This document shows positions 6,229-12,387 of a DNA stretch of 12,387 bases, piece after piece; the first letter of the stretch is position 1, and every line of letters starts with the position of its first letter. Origin of the DNA: Propionibacteriaceae bacterium (GTDB lineage: Bacteria > Actinomycetota > Actinomycetes > Propionibacteriales > Propionibacteriaceae); NCBI GenBank assembly GCA_009778535.1, contig WRJP01000047.1:1-12387 (forward strand), written 5' to 3'. Below the pieces are notes generated by a model. The model saw only the letters and a program-made list of their open reading frames with translations, was not told where the DNA came from and did not search any database. The position numbers were made by a program, and so were the translations under genes.

Positions 6229-7395
6229 ATGGCTGCGAATAAGAAAAAATGGAAGCGCTGGTTGGCGCTGGGTATCGTCCTTGCGGTATTAGGCGGCGGA
6301 ATTGGATTCTGGTATCTGACCAGACCACCCGCTCCGACACAGGCAATGCGAAGCCCGATCATCAACGCGACGGTGACACGTTCAGATTTAGCGCAGACAA
6401 TCACTCTGAACGGAACCTTGACCCCAACACAACAGGCAAATTTGAATTTCTCGGTATCCGGAGAAGTTACCAAGGTGTACGTGAAGGTGGGAGATCAGAT
6501 CAACAAGGGTGACAATCTTGCCCGCATTGATTCGGCTCAACTCACAAACGCGGTTGACCTAGCTAAGGCAAACTTAAAGTCCGCCGAAGCGTCGTATACG
6601 GAAGCTAAGTCAGGCTCAACTGCCGCAAAAGATGCCGCCAAAGCAAGAGTAGACTCCGCAAAAGCGGCTCTCGATTCAGCCAAGAAAGACCTTGAAGCGG
6701 CAGTGCTGCGCTCAACTATCACTGGAACGGTTGCTCAAGTCGGTGTCGCGGTTGGCGACCAAGTTGGCACCGGAGGCCAGCTGAGCCAGTACTCTCCAAA
6801 TTCGGCCAGCGCTGCGCATGTTGTAGTCATTGCCACCTCGAAATGGAAACTTGAAGGCAGCGTGAGTGCCGCCGATCTGCGGCTGGTCGAAACCGGCCAG
6901 TCAGTCAAGGTGACGCTAGATTCAAGTCCAGCGCCGATTGACGGGAAAGTAACCCAAGTTGGCATTGTCGCCGAGTCAGTCTCGAATGGCACCGCTGGAT
7001 TCCCAGTCACTATCGAGTTGGACGGCGAACATCCACAGCTTTTTTCCGGAACCAGTGCTGATGCCCAGATCATCGTTGACCAAGCTACCGGAGTGCTCAG
7101 TGTGCCCACTGCTGCAATTTCGCAGCTGAATGGGAAAGCTCATGTTACTCGAATGGTAGACGGCAATGAGCAACAGGTAGCTGTTACTACCGGGCGAGTT
7201 TTCGGCGAAAACACCGAGATTCTTGAGGGATTGGCCGAAGGTGATGAAGTTATCATTCAGATGCGGCTTGCATCCTCGTCAGGAGACGGCCCAGTGTTTA
7301 TGGGCCCAGGTATGGGACCGGTTCAAGTTGGCGGCGGCCCTGTCAGAGTCGTATCTGGTGAGGAAAATTCGGGTTCGAGGAGACCAGGCCGATGA
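6229..7395 (+). CDS. Membrane-fusion/adaptor protein of a MacAB (YknX)-type ABC exporter
   Basis: The 388-residue protein has a short basic N-terminus and one membrane anchor (11-30), then the layout of HlyD/MacA adaptors: a lipoyl-like half (about 68-100, NFSVSGEVTKVYVKVGDQI), a short coiled-coil hairpin rich in Ala, Lys and Ser (about 102-158), the second lipoyl half (TITGTVAQVGVAVGDQV), beta-barrel and membrane-proximal domains (about 200-345), and a Gly/Pro/Met-rich tail. In Gram-positive bacteria such adaptors sit on the outer face of the membrane and work with a MacB-type permease without TolC. AGGA at 6220-6223 precedes the ATG by 5 bases. Its stop overlaps the ATPase start as ATGA, so the two are translationally coupled. 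The substrate is not evident. Confidence 0.9.
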   Translation: MAANKKKWKRWLALGIVLAVLGGGIGFWYLTRPPAPTQAMRSPIINATVTRSDLAQTITLNGTLTPTQQANLNFSVSGEVTKVYVKVGDQINKGDNLARIDSAQLTNAVDLAKANLKSAEASYTEAKSGSTAAKDAAKARVDSAKAALDSAKKDLEAAVLRSTITGTVAQVGVAVGDQVGTGGQLSQYSPNSASAAHVVVIATSKWKLEGSVSAADLRLVETGQSVKVTLDSSPAPIDGKVTQVGIVAESVSNGTAGFPVTIELDGEHPQLFSGTSADAQIIVDQATGVLSVPTAAISQLNGKAHVTRMVDGNEQQVAVTTGRVFGENTEILEGLAEGDEVIIQMRLASSSGDGPVFMGPGMGPVQVGGGPVRVVSGEENSGSRRPGR

Positions 7396-8096
7396 GCTTG
7401 CTCAGTATGCGCGGGGTGCGTAAAACATATTCGACTGGAATCAGTGTTGAGGCGCTTCGTGGAATTGATCTTGAAGTAAATTCAGGGGACTATCTGGCGA
7501 TTATGGGGCCTTCTGGTTCTGGTAAATCGACGTTGATGCACATCATCGGCTGCTTGGATGTTCCCACTGGAGGCAGCTACTATCTCGACGGGGAGAACGT
7601 TGCGGAAATGGATGAAACCCAATTGGCCGAGGTTCGTAATCATCGAGTCGGTTTCGTATTCCAGCAATTCAATCTGCTTCCCTCATTGACTGCGGTACGA
7701 AACGTTGAATTGCCGCTGCTCTACGCTGGGGTAAAGCGAGCTCAACGCCGATCTCGGGCGTTGGCTGCTTTGGAGCGGGTGGGTTTAGCAGATCGAGTCG
7801 ATCATCGTCCTGGAGAGCTTTCCGGCGGCCAGCAACAGCGTGTTGCTATGGCCAGAGCCATAGTTTCCGACCCAGCTTTGTTGTTAGCAGATGAACCAAC
7901 TGGAGCCCTAGATTCGGTAGCCAGCGACGACATTTTGACACTCTTTCAAGAGCTAAATGATGCCGGACGCACCATCGTCGTAATCACCCATGAAGCCGAC
8001 GTTGCAAAGCGAGCAAAACGGACTATGCACCTACGAGATGGCAAATTCTCAGACGTTGATGCAGCAGACATGGAGTTAGTTGAGGTGCCAGCATGA
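7392..8096 (+). CDS. MacB/LolD-type ABC transporter ATP-binding protein
   Basis: This 234-residue ATPase has all motifs of an active ABC domain: Walker A GPSGSGKST (39-47), Q-loop VFQQFNLL (Gln91 or Gln92), signature LSGGQQQ (143-149), Walker B LLLADEP (163-169) with catalytic Glu168, D-loop ALD (172-174), and switch His200 in VITHE. The close match to MacB, LolD, FtsE and YknY sequences (LPSLTAVRNVELPLLYAG) places it in the group that drives mechanotransmission by FtsX-type permeases. Its start overlaps the adaptor stop by 4 bases and its stop overlaps the permease start by 4 bases (ATGA both times), so the subunits should be made in fixed proportion. A truncated C-terminus is not seen; the length is normal for the group. 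Confidence 0.96.
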   Translation: MSLLSMRGVRKTYSTGISVEALRGIDLEVNSGDYLAIMGPSGSGKSTLMHIIGCLDVPTGGSYYLDGENVAEMDETQLAEVRNHRVGFVFQQFNLLPSLTAVRNVELPLLYAGVKRAQRRSRALAALERVGLADRVDHRPGELSGGQQQRVAMARAIVSDPALLLADEPTGALDSVASDDILTLFQELNDAGRTIVVITHEADVAKRAKRTMHLRDGKFSDVDAADMELVEVPA

Positions 8097-9322
8097 TCGC
8101 AGCTTGGACTGAGACTGTACGTACCGCATTTGAAGCATTGAACGCCCGCCGTATGCGTTCTGCGCTAACGATCTTGGGCATCCTGATCGGCATTTCGGCA
8201 GTTATGTTGACGGTGGGACTGGGGCAAAGTGCGACGAACGAAATCACCAGTCAAATCAATTCGCTGGGCTCTAATCTGCTGACTGTCAGCCCGGGCGGGG
8301 TACAGCAGCGCGGAAATTTCCGCATGTATAGCAGCGCTGACACGCTGACTACCGATGACGTTAAAATGCTTAGCGATCCGCAGATCGCACCTCACATTGC
8401 CGCAGTTGCACCAGTGCAAAGCGGGTCGGCCTCTCTCAAATCCGCGACGACAACTTGGACAGCTTCGCTACAGGGGACAGTTCCGGCATACATCGACGTG
8501 CGTACAAAAACGGTGGAAAGCGGACGTTTCTTCACCCAAGCTGAAGTGGATTCTGGGGCGAATGTCGCCGTCCTTGGGCCAGAGACTGCCGAACAACTCT
8601 TTGAAAGGCGATCAGCGCTCGGACAAACGATTTTGGTGAACGGACAGTCGTTCACTGTGATCGGAGTCTTTGAAGCAGGCGGGTCTGCGCTTGCGATGAA
8701 TGAAGGAAACACAGTAGTCATTCCCATCTCAACGTTCGCCACTCGCTTTGGAAATGGGAATATCAACTCGGTATCTACGATTTACTTGCAGGGCATCGAT
8801 GAACAATCACTGGCTATGGCGTATCAAGAGGTCGAGGCGGCCTTGATGACTGCACATGGGGTGACTTCTGACACAAAAGACTTTCAACTCACAACTCAAG
8901 CTGCACTGGTTGAAACCATGGCTTCTATCACCGGAATTTTGACGACCGTACTGGGAGCCATCGCTGCGATTTCGCTGTTGGTGGGGGGAATCGGTGTCAT
9001 GAATATCATGCTGGTTTCGGTGAGTGAACGGGTGCGAGAGATCGGCTTGCGCAAGGCGCTGGGGGCTACTCCGGCGAATATTAGACGACAATTTCTGGTG
9101 GAAGCAGCCTTCCTGGGTCTTACCGGAGGCGTGCTAGGCATGGCGTTGGGTTACGCTGGCGCGGCTGCCATCTCGGTTGCAGTTGCGATGCCCATAGGGA
9201 TTTCGCTCAGCGCGGCAGCCGTAGCTCTGGGCGTGGCCATGAGCATTGGGTTGATAGCTGGAGTGTATCCAGCCACCCGAGCGGCAAAGCTAGCTCCGAT
9301 TGATGCATTGCGGAATGAATAA
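8093..9322 (+). CDS. MacB/YknZ-type FtsX-family ABC permease
   Basis: The 409-residue protein has the standard MacB permease plan. Helix 1 is at about 24-46 (ALTILGILIGISAVMLTVGLG), followed by an extracytoplasmic MacB_PCD-type domain (about 48-275) that opens with the familiar GSNLLTVSPGG. Three further helices lie in the C-terminal FtsX domain (about 280-405), with the conserved coupling segment MNIMLVSVSERVREIGLRKALGA after helix 2 and YPATRAAKLAPIDALRNE at the end. The N-terminal amphipathic stretch TVRTAFEALNARRMRSAL is also typical. It would dimerise and be driven by the ATPase encoded just upstream. The next gene, a second adaptor, begins 18 bases after its stop. Confidence 0.95.
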   Translation: MIAAWTETVRTAFEALNARRMRSALTILGILIGISAVMLTVGLGQSATNEITSQINSLGSNLLTVSPGGVQQRGNFRMYSSADTLTTDDVKMLSDPQIAPHIAAVAPVQSGSASLKSATTTWTASLQGTVPAYIDVRTKTVESGRFFTQAEVDSGANVAVLGPETAEQLFERRSALGQTILVNGQSFTVIGVFEAGGSALAMNEGNTVVIPISTFATRFGNGNINSVSTIYLQGIDEQSLAMAYQEVEAALMTAHGVTSDTKDFQLTTQAALVETMASITGILTTVLGAIAAISLLVGGIGVMNIMLVSVSERVREIGLRKALGATPANIRRQFLVEAAFLGLTGGVLGMALGYAGAAAISVAVAMPIGISLSAAAVALGVAMSIGLIAGVYPATRAAKLAPIDALRNE

Positions 9323-9340
9323 GGTAATAGGAGAACTGAA

Positions 9341-11161
9341 ATGAAACAGGCACGTCTGGTAATAGGGGTTGCTGCGGCACTGGCAGTAATTCTTGGCATT
9401 TGGGCGACGGTTGCGCAGGCTGCTCCAGCACAGCGGTACACGTTGGCTAGCGCAAAAAAGGGTTCAATCAGCCAGACCTACACCACAACTGGAACCCTCA
9501 ATCGTGTAGGTTCACTTGACCTTTCGTTCGATTCAAACCAGATAGTGACTTCGCTGCCAGTGAAACTGGGAGATCAAGTTGCAGCCGGAGATGTTTTGGC
9601 AAAGGTCGGCGCAGCGAGTTTGCAGTTGGCGGTGCTCAATGCGCAGGCGCAACTCGCTGATGCGCAAGCAGCGTTGTATGCGGCTCAGCATCCTTCCTCA
9701 GCGGGTAATAGGATGCCGTCGGGCGGTTCTTTCCCAAGTCTAGGCTCTCCAGGCGGGGCACAAACTCCCAATCCTATGAATCCTTCAGCAGATGATCTGC
9801 GCAAGCTCTACGCGGCGATTGCAGAGACAGTGCGTGCGAGTTCAGCCTGGAGTACTGCTGACAATCCGGATGCTCCACCTACGGTTTGTGATCGGATTTT
9901 CGCTGCGCTGGAGCTCGATCAAACTGATTCAGAACCAACCCCTGAGCCAGAGCCAGACCCTGAGCCTGAACCCACACCTACCCCAGACCCGGAACCGACC
10001 CCGTCGCCTACCCCCACCCCGACACCGACACAAAGTCCTACTCCAACGCCGACACCAGAACCAACTCTAACTTCCACGCCAACCCCAACACCCGAACCGA
10101 CGCCTACGCCGACTCCGGAACCAACGCCAACGTCTACTCCAGAGCCGACCCCAACGTCTACTCCAGAACCGACACCAACTCCAACTCCGACACCGACTCC
10201 TAGCCCGACGCCTACTCCTACGCCAACCGTGGAACCAACTCCAACTCCGACGCAAAGCAGTGCCGAACCAACTCCGCAAGCAGTTGCTTTGGCAGTCCGG
10301 GCAGACGAAATCACAGAAGCGGAGTTAGACTCCTGCGGAAAAGCTCGTCTTGACCTGGCAATGGCGAACGCCGTGTTGGCTGACTATTACAACCAGTTGC
10401 TGACGACTGGAACCATTGCAGGCAACGACTCGCCGCCTGGAAGTAGTGGCAAAACACCAAATGTTAAGCCGCCATCTTCCGGGTCACAGTTGCCAAGCAG
10501 TAGTGGTGCCACGGTATCCCAGGCTCAAGTTGCGGCTGCTGAGGTCAATGTATTGCAGGCGCAGCAGAGATTAGATCAAGCTAAAGCCAACCTTGATGAG
10601 GCGACATTAACGACGCCAGTCTCGGGTGTCGTCGCAGCTTTGAGCCTTGTCAAAGGAGAGTCAGCGACAGGTTCAGTAACGATCGTTACCCCAGGAGCTG
10701 TTGAAGTCAGGTTCGAGTTACCGCTACAGATTCGTCAGCAAGTAAAAGTTGGTGACGAGGTTAGCTTGAGCGCCATCGGGGGCTTAGCCCAGTTCAAAGG
10801 CCAGCTAACTTCGATCAATCCGCTGGAAACTTCTGGGACGGCAGGCGACGCACCGACGTATTCAGCTACCGCCATTGTTGAAGACAAAGATTTAATCTTG
10901 GTACATGGTGGCGATGCAGCCCTGAGTATTGTGGTACGACAAGCTGATGATGCGGTACTCGTTCCAATGTCCGCGGTGACGATGACGGGTGTCGATACCG
11001 GAGTCGTAAATGTCGTCGAGTCGGAATCAGCCGATAAAGCAGCAGCCGTTGAAGTGAGCCTCGGCGCAAAGAGCGATGGCTGGATTGAGGTTAAGACTGG
11101 ACTTTCAGCTGGTCAACTCGTCGTGTTATCCGACTCCACCCTGCCGCTTCCTCAGAACTAA
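9341..11161 (+). CDS. Second HlyD-family adaptor with a long Pro/Thr/Glu-repeat insertion in its coiled-coil hairpin
   Basis: AGGAG (9330-9334) precedes the ATG by 6 bases; the product has 606 residues. A membrane anchor or signal segment lies at 6-27 (ending AQAAPA). A lipoyl half (about 60-92, DLSFDSNQIVTSLPVKLGDQV) leads into helix 1 of a hairpin (about 93-116, LNAQAQLADAQAALYAAQ). Helix 2 (VSQAQVAAAEVNVLQAQQRLDQAKANLDEA) comes only about 275 residues later and is followed by the second lipoyl half (TPVSGVVAALSLVKGES), beta-barrel and terminal domains. The insertion holds Ser/Gly/Pro-rich spacers, a helical segment with Cys183, the Pro/Thr/Glu repeat (198-312), a helical segment with Cys332, and another Ser/Gly/Pro spacer. 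These are the only two cysteines of the protein. It belongs to the exporter operon (18-bp gap). The repeat may span the cell wall (inference). Confidence 0.9.
   Translation: MKQARLVIGVAAALAVILGIWATVAQAAPAQRYTLASAKKGSISQTYTTTGTLNRVGSLDLSFDSNQIVTSLPVKLGDQVAAGDVLAKVGAASLQLAVLNAQAQLADAQAALYAAQHPSSAGNRMPSGGSFPSLGSPGGAQTPNPMNPSADDLRKLYAAIAETVRASSAWSTADNPDAPPTVCDRIFAALELDQTDSEPTPEPEPDPEPEPTPTPDPEPTPSPTPTPTPTQSPTPTPTPEPTLTSTPTPTPEPTPTPTPEPTPTSTPEPTPTSTPEPTPTPTPTPTPSPTPTPTPTVEPTPTPTQSSAEPTPQAVALAVRADEITEAELDSCGKARLDLAMANAVLADYYNQLLTTGTIAGNDSPPGSSGKTPNVKPPSSGSQLPSSSGATVSQAQVAAAEVNVLQAQQRLDQAKANLDEATLTTPVSGVVAALSLVKGESATGSVTIVTPGAVEVRFELPLQIRQQVKVGDEVSLSAIGGLAQFKGQLTSINPLETSGTAGDAPTYSATAIVEDKDLILVHGGDAALSIVVRQADDAVLVPMSAVTMTGVDTGVVNVVESESADKAAAVEVSLGAKSDGWIEVKTGLSAGQLVVLSDSTLPLPQN
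9932..10276 (+). repeat. Low-complexity Pro/Thr/Glu-coding repeat inside the second adaptor gene
   Basis: This stretch codes for about 115 residues made almost only of Pro, Thr, Glu, Ser and Asp in PT, EPTPTP and EPTPTSTP units. A 24-base unit coding EPTPTSTP is repeated nearly exactly around 10120-10170. Codons vary among the four Pro and four Thr codons in most other places, which should limit slippage there. The opposite strand shows a long open frame of Val-Gly repeats, which is only a shadow. Confidence 0.9.
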
Positions 11162-11292
11162 GTAGGCCAATCCCATAGCTGGCACCGATTCTTCACTGTC
11201 TCACCGCTTCTTGCACTGGATTCCGCGATTGACACGCGAATGACGGGAAAGGGACAGCAACCTGCGGGAACGGGGCAATCAGCAAAGTGGGT
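11162..11292. other. Convergent intergenic gap without clear signals
   Basis: The 131 bases between the convergent adaptor and transporter genes contain no open frame worth reporting and no hairpin followed by a T-tract on either strand. Weak CGCG arms at about 11224-11239 are too short to call a terminator. Confidence 0.5.
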
Positions 11293-11988
11293 TCAGCCAG
11301 CGTCTTCGTGACGGCGAACTAGAGCAATGATGCGGTAGGTGAGGGGCAGCAGCACGATCTCGATGAGAACTTTGTAAATCCAGCCGACCAGGATGTAGTT
11401 GAGCAGGGTGGCTGCTGGAATAGAATCACCGCCAAAAATAGCACCCAACCAGCCGTAACTGATCAGGCAAAAGATCAACGTGTCTACAAATTCGCCAACC
11501 ACGGTTGAAGTGAGCAGACGTGCCCAGAGCCGACCCTCTCCCCAGCGCTGTTTGATTCGTACCAAGATGAACGCGTTAAGGAGTTGTCCAGCTAAATACG
11601 CCAGCAGCGAGGCCACCACGATGCGGGGAACAAAACCCAAAACCTGGTGCCAAGCATCGGCTATCGGCCAATCGGCAGCCGCTGGAGACAGATCAATGAT
11701 CCAGAAGGTGAGCGAAGCTAACCCAGCCAGTGCAAACCCTACGAAAATGGCACGGTTAGCACGTTTCAGTCCGTACACCTCGGCGATCACATCACCGAGA
11801 ATGTAGGTGAGCGGGAATAGGAATACGCCGCCGTCTACGATGATCGGGAGCAGTTGGAAACCATTGACAACCAGTTCCGAGCCGAACCCGATCAGCTTCG
11901 TCGCCCCAACGTTGGATATTAGTAGCAGTCCGCAAAACCCAGCCAGTACTAGATCGTACACTCTGGTTCTTTCGGGTACGGACTGCAT
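11293..11988 (-). CDS. yhhQ: YhhQ-family queuosine-precursor transporter (VUT family membrane protein)
   Basis: The start is put at the ATG at 11988 because GGGAG stands about 5 bases upstream; longer forms starting at GTG 12057 would add a polar, poorly preserved N-terminus. The product has 231 residues and about six hydrophobic segments. Family features are SNVGATKLIGFG near the first helix, the LTYILGDVIAEVYGLKRANRAI block after a helix, and VVGEFVDTLIFCLISYGWLG near the end. YhhQ proteins import queuosine precursors such as preQ0, preQ1 or queuine for tRNA modification, so the organism probably salvages these compounds; no queuosine-synthesis gene is in the window. The gene stands alone on the minus strand, divergent from the lipoprotein gene. 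The upstream region holds a terminator hairpin (12066-12091) that could attenuate it. Confidence 0.88.
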   Translation of the reverse strand: MQSVPERTRVYDLVLAGFCGLLLISNVGATKLIGFGSELVVNGFQLLPIIVDGGVFLFPLTYILGDVIAEVYGLKRANRAIFVGFALAGLASLTFWIIDLSPAAADWPIADAWHQVLGFVPRIVVASLLAYLAGQLLNAFILVRIKQRWGEGRLWARLLTSTVVGEFVDTLIFCLISYGWLGAIFGGDSIPAATLLNYILVGWIYKVLIEIVLLPLTYRIIALVRRHEDAG

Positions 11989-12026
11989 TTGACTCCCTGC
12001 TTCAGCTATTTGCCATCGGAGGTTCA

Positions 12027-12032
12027 AATATA
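12027..12032 (-). promoter_or_regulatory. Possible -10 element of yhhQ
   Basis: On the minus strand TATATT lies about 38 bases before the chosen ATG, with no good -35 at 16-19 bp. If used, the transcript would start after the upstream terminator hairpin and would not be attenuated by it. Confidence 0.25.
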
Positions 12033-12065
12033 GCTGCTGCATCTTCAGCGGCTGCACAACCCACG

Positions 12066-12091
12066 AAAAAAACTGTCTGCTCCCAGCAGAC
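12066..12091 (-). terminator. Minus-strand terminator hairpin upstream of yhhQ, possible attenuator
   Basis: On the minus strand GTCTGCT (12091-12085), loop GGG, AGCAGAC (12081-12075), AG and seven T (12072-12066) form a typical rho-independent terminator with a perfect 7-bp stem. No minus-strand gene is seen upstream of it in the window, since 12158 onward is a plus-strand gene. It therefore most likely lies in the yhhQ leader, 77 bases before the ATG. On the plus strand no T-tract follows. Confidence 0.7.
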
Positions 12092-12112
12092 CCTCGCAGG
12101 TCGCTAGACTGC
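12085..12112 (-). promoter_or_regulatory. Candidate antiterminator and control stem in the yhhQ leader
   Basis: On the minus strand AGCGACC (12105-12099) can pair with GGTC-T-GCT (12092-12085), 7 bp with one bulged T and a 6-base loop. This uses the left arm of the terminator, so the two hairpins exclude each other. A further weak stem, GCAG (12112-12109) with CTGC (12099-12096), enclosing TCTAGCGAC, overlaps the antiterminator by one base and encloses the rest of its left arm. This is the logic of a riboswitch or attenuator, but no promoter for such a leader is clear. Confidence 0.35.
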
Positions 12113-12157
12113 CAGTATTGCCTTTAGAAACATTTTTATGTGGCGAAAGGAACCAGC

Positions 12158-12387
12158 ATGGATCGCGGAAAGCATCGATTGTCAAGAGCGCTGTCAGCGC
12201 TGCTCACTATTGGGTTAGTAGGCACCGGAGCGATAACTCTGACCGGTTGCACCCCAGATCAGCGTCCGGCAGCAATCCAAGCTGCTATCTCGAATAAAGT
12301 GGCGCAGGTGGCACCCCTACTAATAGACCTGGAGTTTGGTGACATTGCACAGGCGTTGAAGCAAGCTGGAGATTCCGACACGGTGAT
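12158..12387 (+). CDS. Putative lipoprotein, N-terminal part (3' partial)
   Basis: The frame starts at ATG 12158, 6 bases after AAAGGA, and is open to the end of the window (76 complete codons). It encodes a basic N-terminus (MDRGKHRLSR), a hydrophobic stretch (about 11-27) and a lipobox LTGC at 28-31, so Cys31 should be lipidated and the protein held on the outer face of the membrane. The visible mature part (TPDQRPAAIQAAISNKVAQ...) is not one I recognise. It is divergent from yhhQ; a link with that transporter is possible but not shown. Confidence 0.8.
   Translation, partial: MDRGKHRLSRALSALLTIGLVGTGAITLTGCTPDQRPAAIQAAISNKVAQVAPLLIDLEFGDIAQALKQAGDSDTV

Noticed and set aside
9932..10276. 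CRISPR-like or satellite array
   Set aside because: There are no constant repeats with unique spacers; the stretch is in frame within an adaptor gene with intact domains on both sides.
9919..10314. Minus-strand open frame of Val-Gly repeats
   Set aside because: It is the antisense reading of the Pro/Thr repeat inside a well-supported adaptor gene and has no start signal of its own.
11224..11239. Shared terminator between the convergent adaptor and yhhQ genes
   Set aside because: The CGCG arms are only four bases, self-complementary, and no T-tract follows on either strand.
11989..12057. Longer yhhQ product from GTG 12057
   Set aside because: The added residues are polar and unlike the family, the GTG has no ribosome-binding site, and ATG 11988 has GGGAG at good spacing.

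Overview
The window looks like a chromosomal segment of an actinobacterium of moderate GC content. The signs are a SWIM-finger protein ending of actinobacterial type, a DUF937 protein with an Ala/Lys/Thr/Pro-rich tail, a small conserved four-helix membrane protein that I recall from relatives such as Bifidobacterium and Actinomyces, ATGA-coupled operons, and envelope genes with no outer-membrane partner. I see no phage, plasmid, IS, tRNA, rRNA or CRISPR sequence. Placement below phylum (perhaps Actinomycetaceae-like) is a guess.

Layout. 1-294 (+) is the 3' end of a SWIM zinc-finger gene; its stop codon sits inside an intergenic inverted-repeat element (286-344). 367-1119 (-) encodes a DUF937 protein and 1292-2083 (-) a four-helix membrane protein, each with a candidate promoter, the second also with a clear rho-independent terminator. 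From a divergent promoter region (2084-2349) a rightward operon begins: a BlaI/MecI-type repressor (2350-2721), an M56 membrane metallopeptidase without a C-terminal sensor domain (2727-3671), and an 809-residue protein with about nine membrane helices and a large C-terminal domain that I do not recognise (3674-6103). The repressor promoter carries two ACTA-N6-TAGT palindromes exactly 25 bp apart.

6229-11161 is a tightly packed MacAB/YknXYZ-type export operon: adaptor, ATPase, FtsX-type permease and a second, very different adaptor. The second adaptor has a nested insertion in its coiled-coil hairpin, with about 115 residues of Pro/Thr/Glu repeats at its centre and the protein's only two cysteines on either side. 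11293-11988 (-) encodes a YhhQ-family queuosine-precursor transporter. Its upstream region holds a minus-strand terminator and an alternative hairpin that uses the same bases, so a transcription-attenuating leader is possible. The window ends in the start of a lipoprotein gene (12158-12387, +).

How the parts may work together (inference): the repressor, peptidase and 809-residue protein resemble a BlaR1 system in which the sensor is a separate protein. The adjoining exporter is a possible target or partner, but no matching operator was found before it. The best candidates for something undescribed are this split signalling operon, the linker-bearing second adaptor, and the yhhQ leader.
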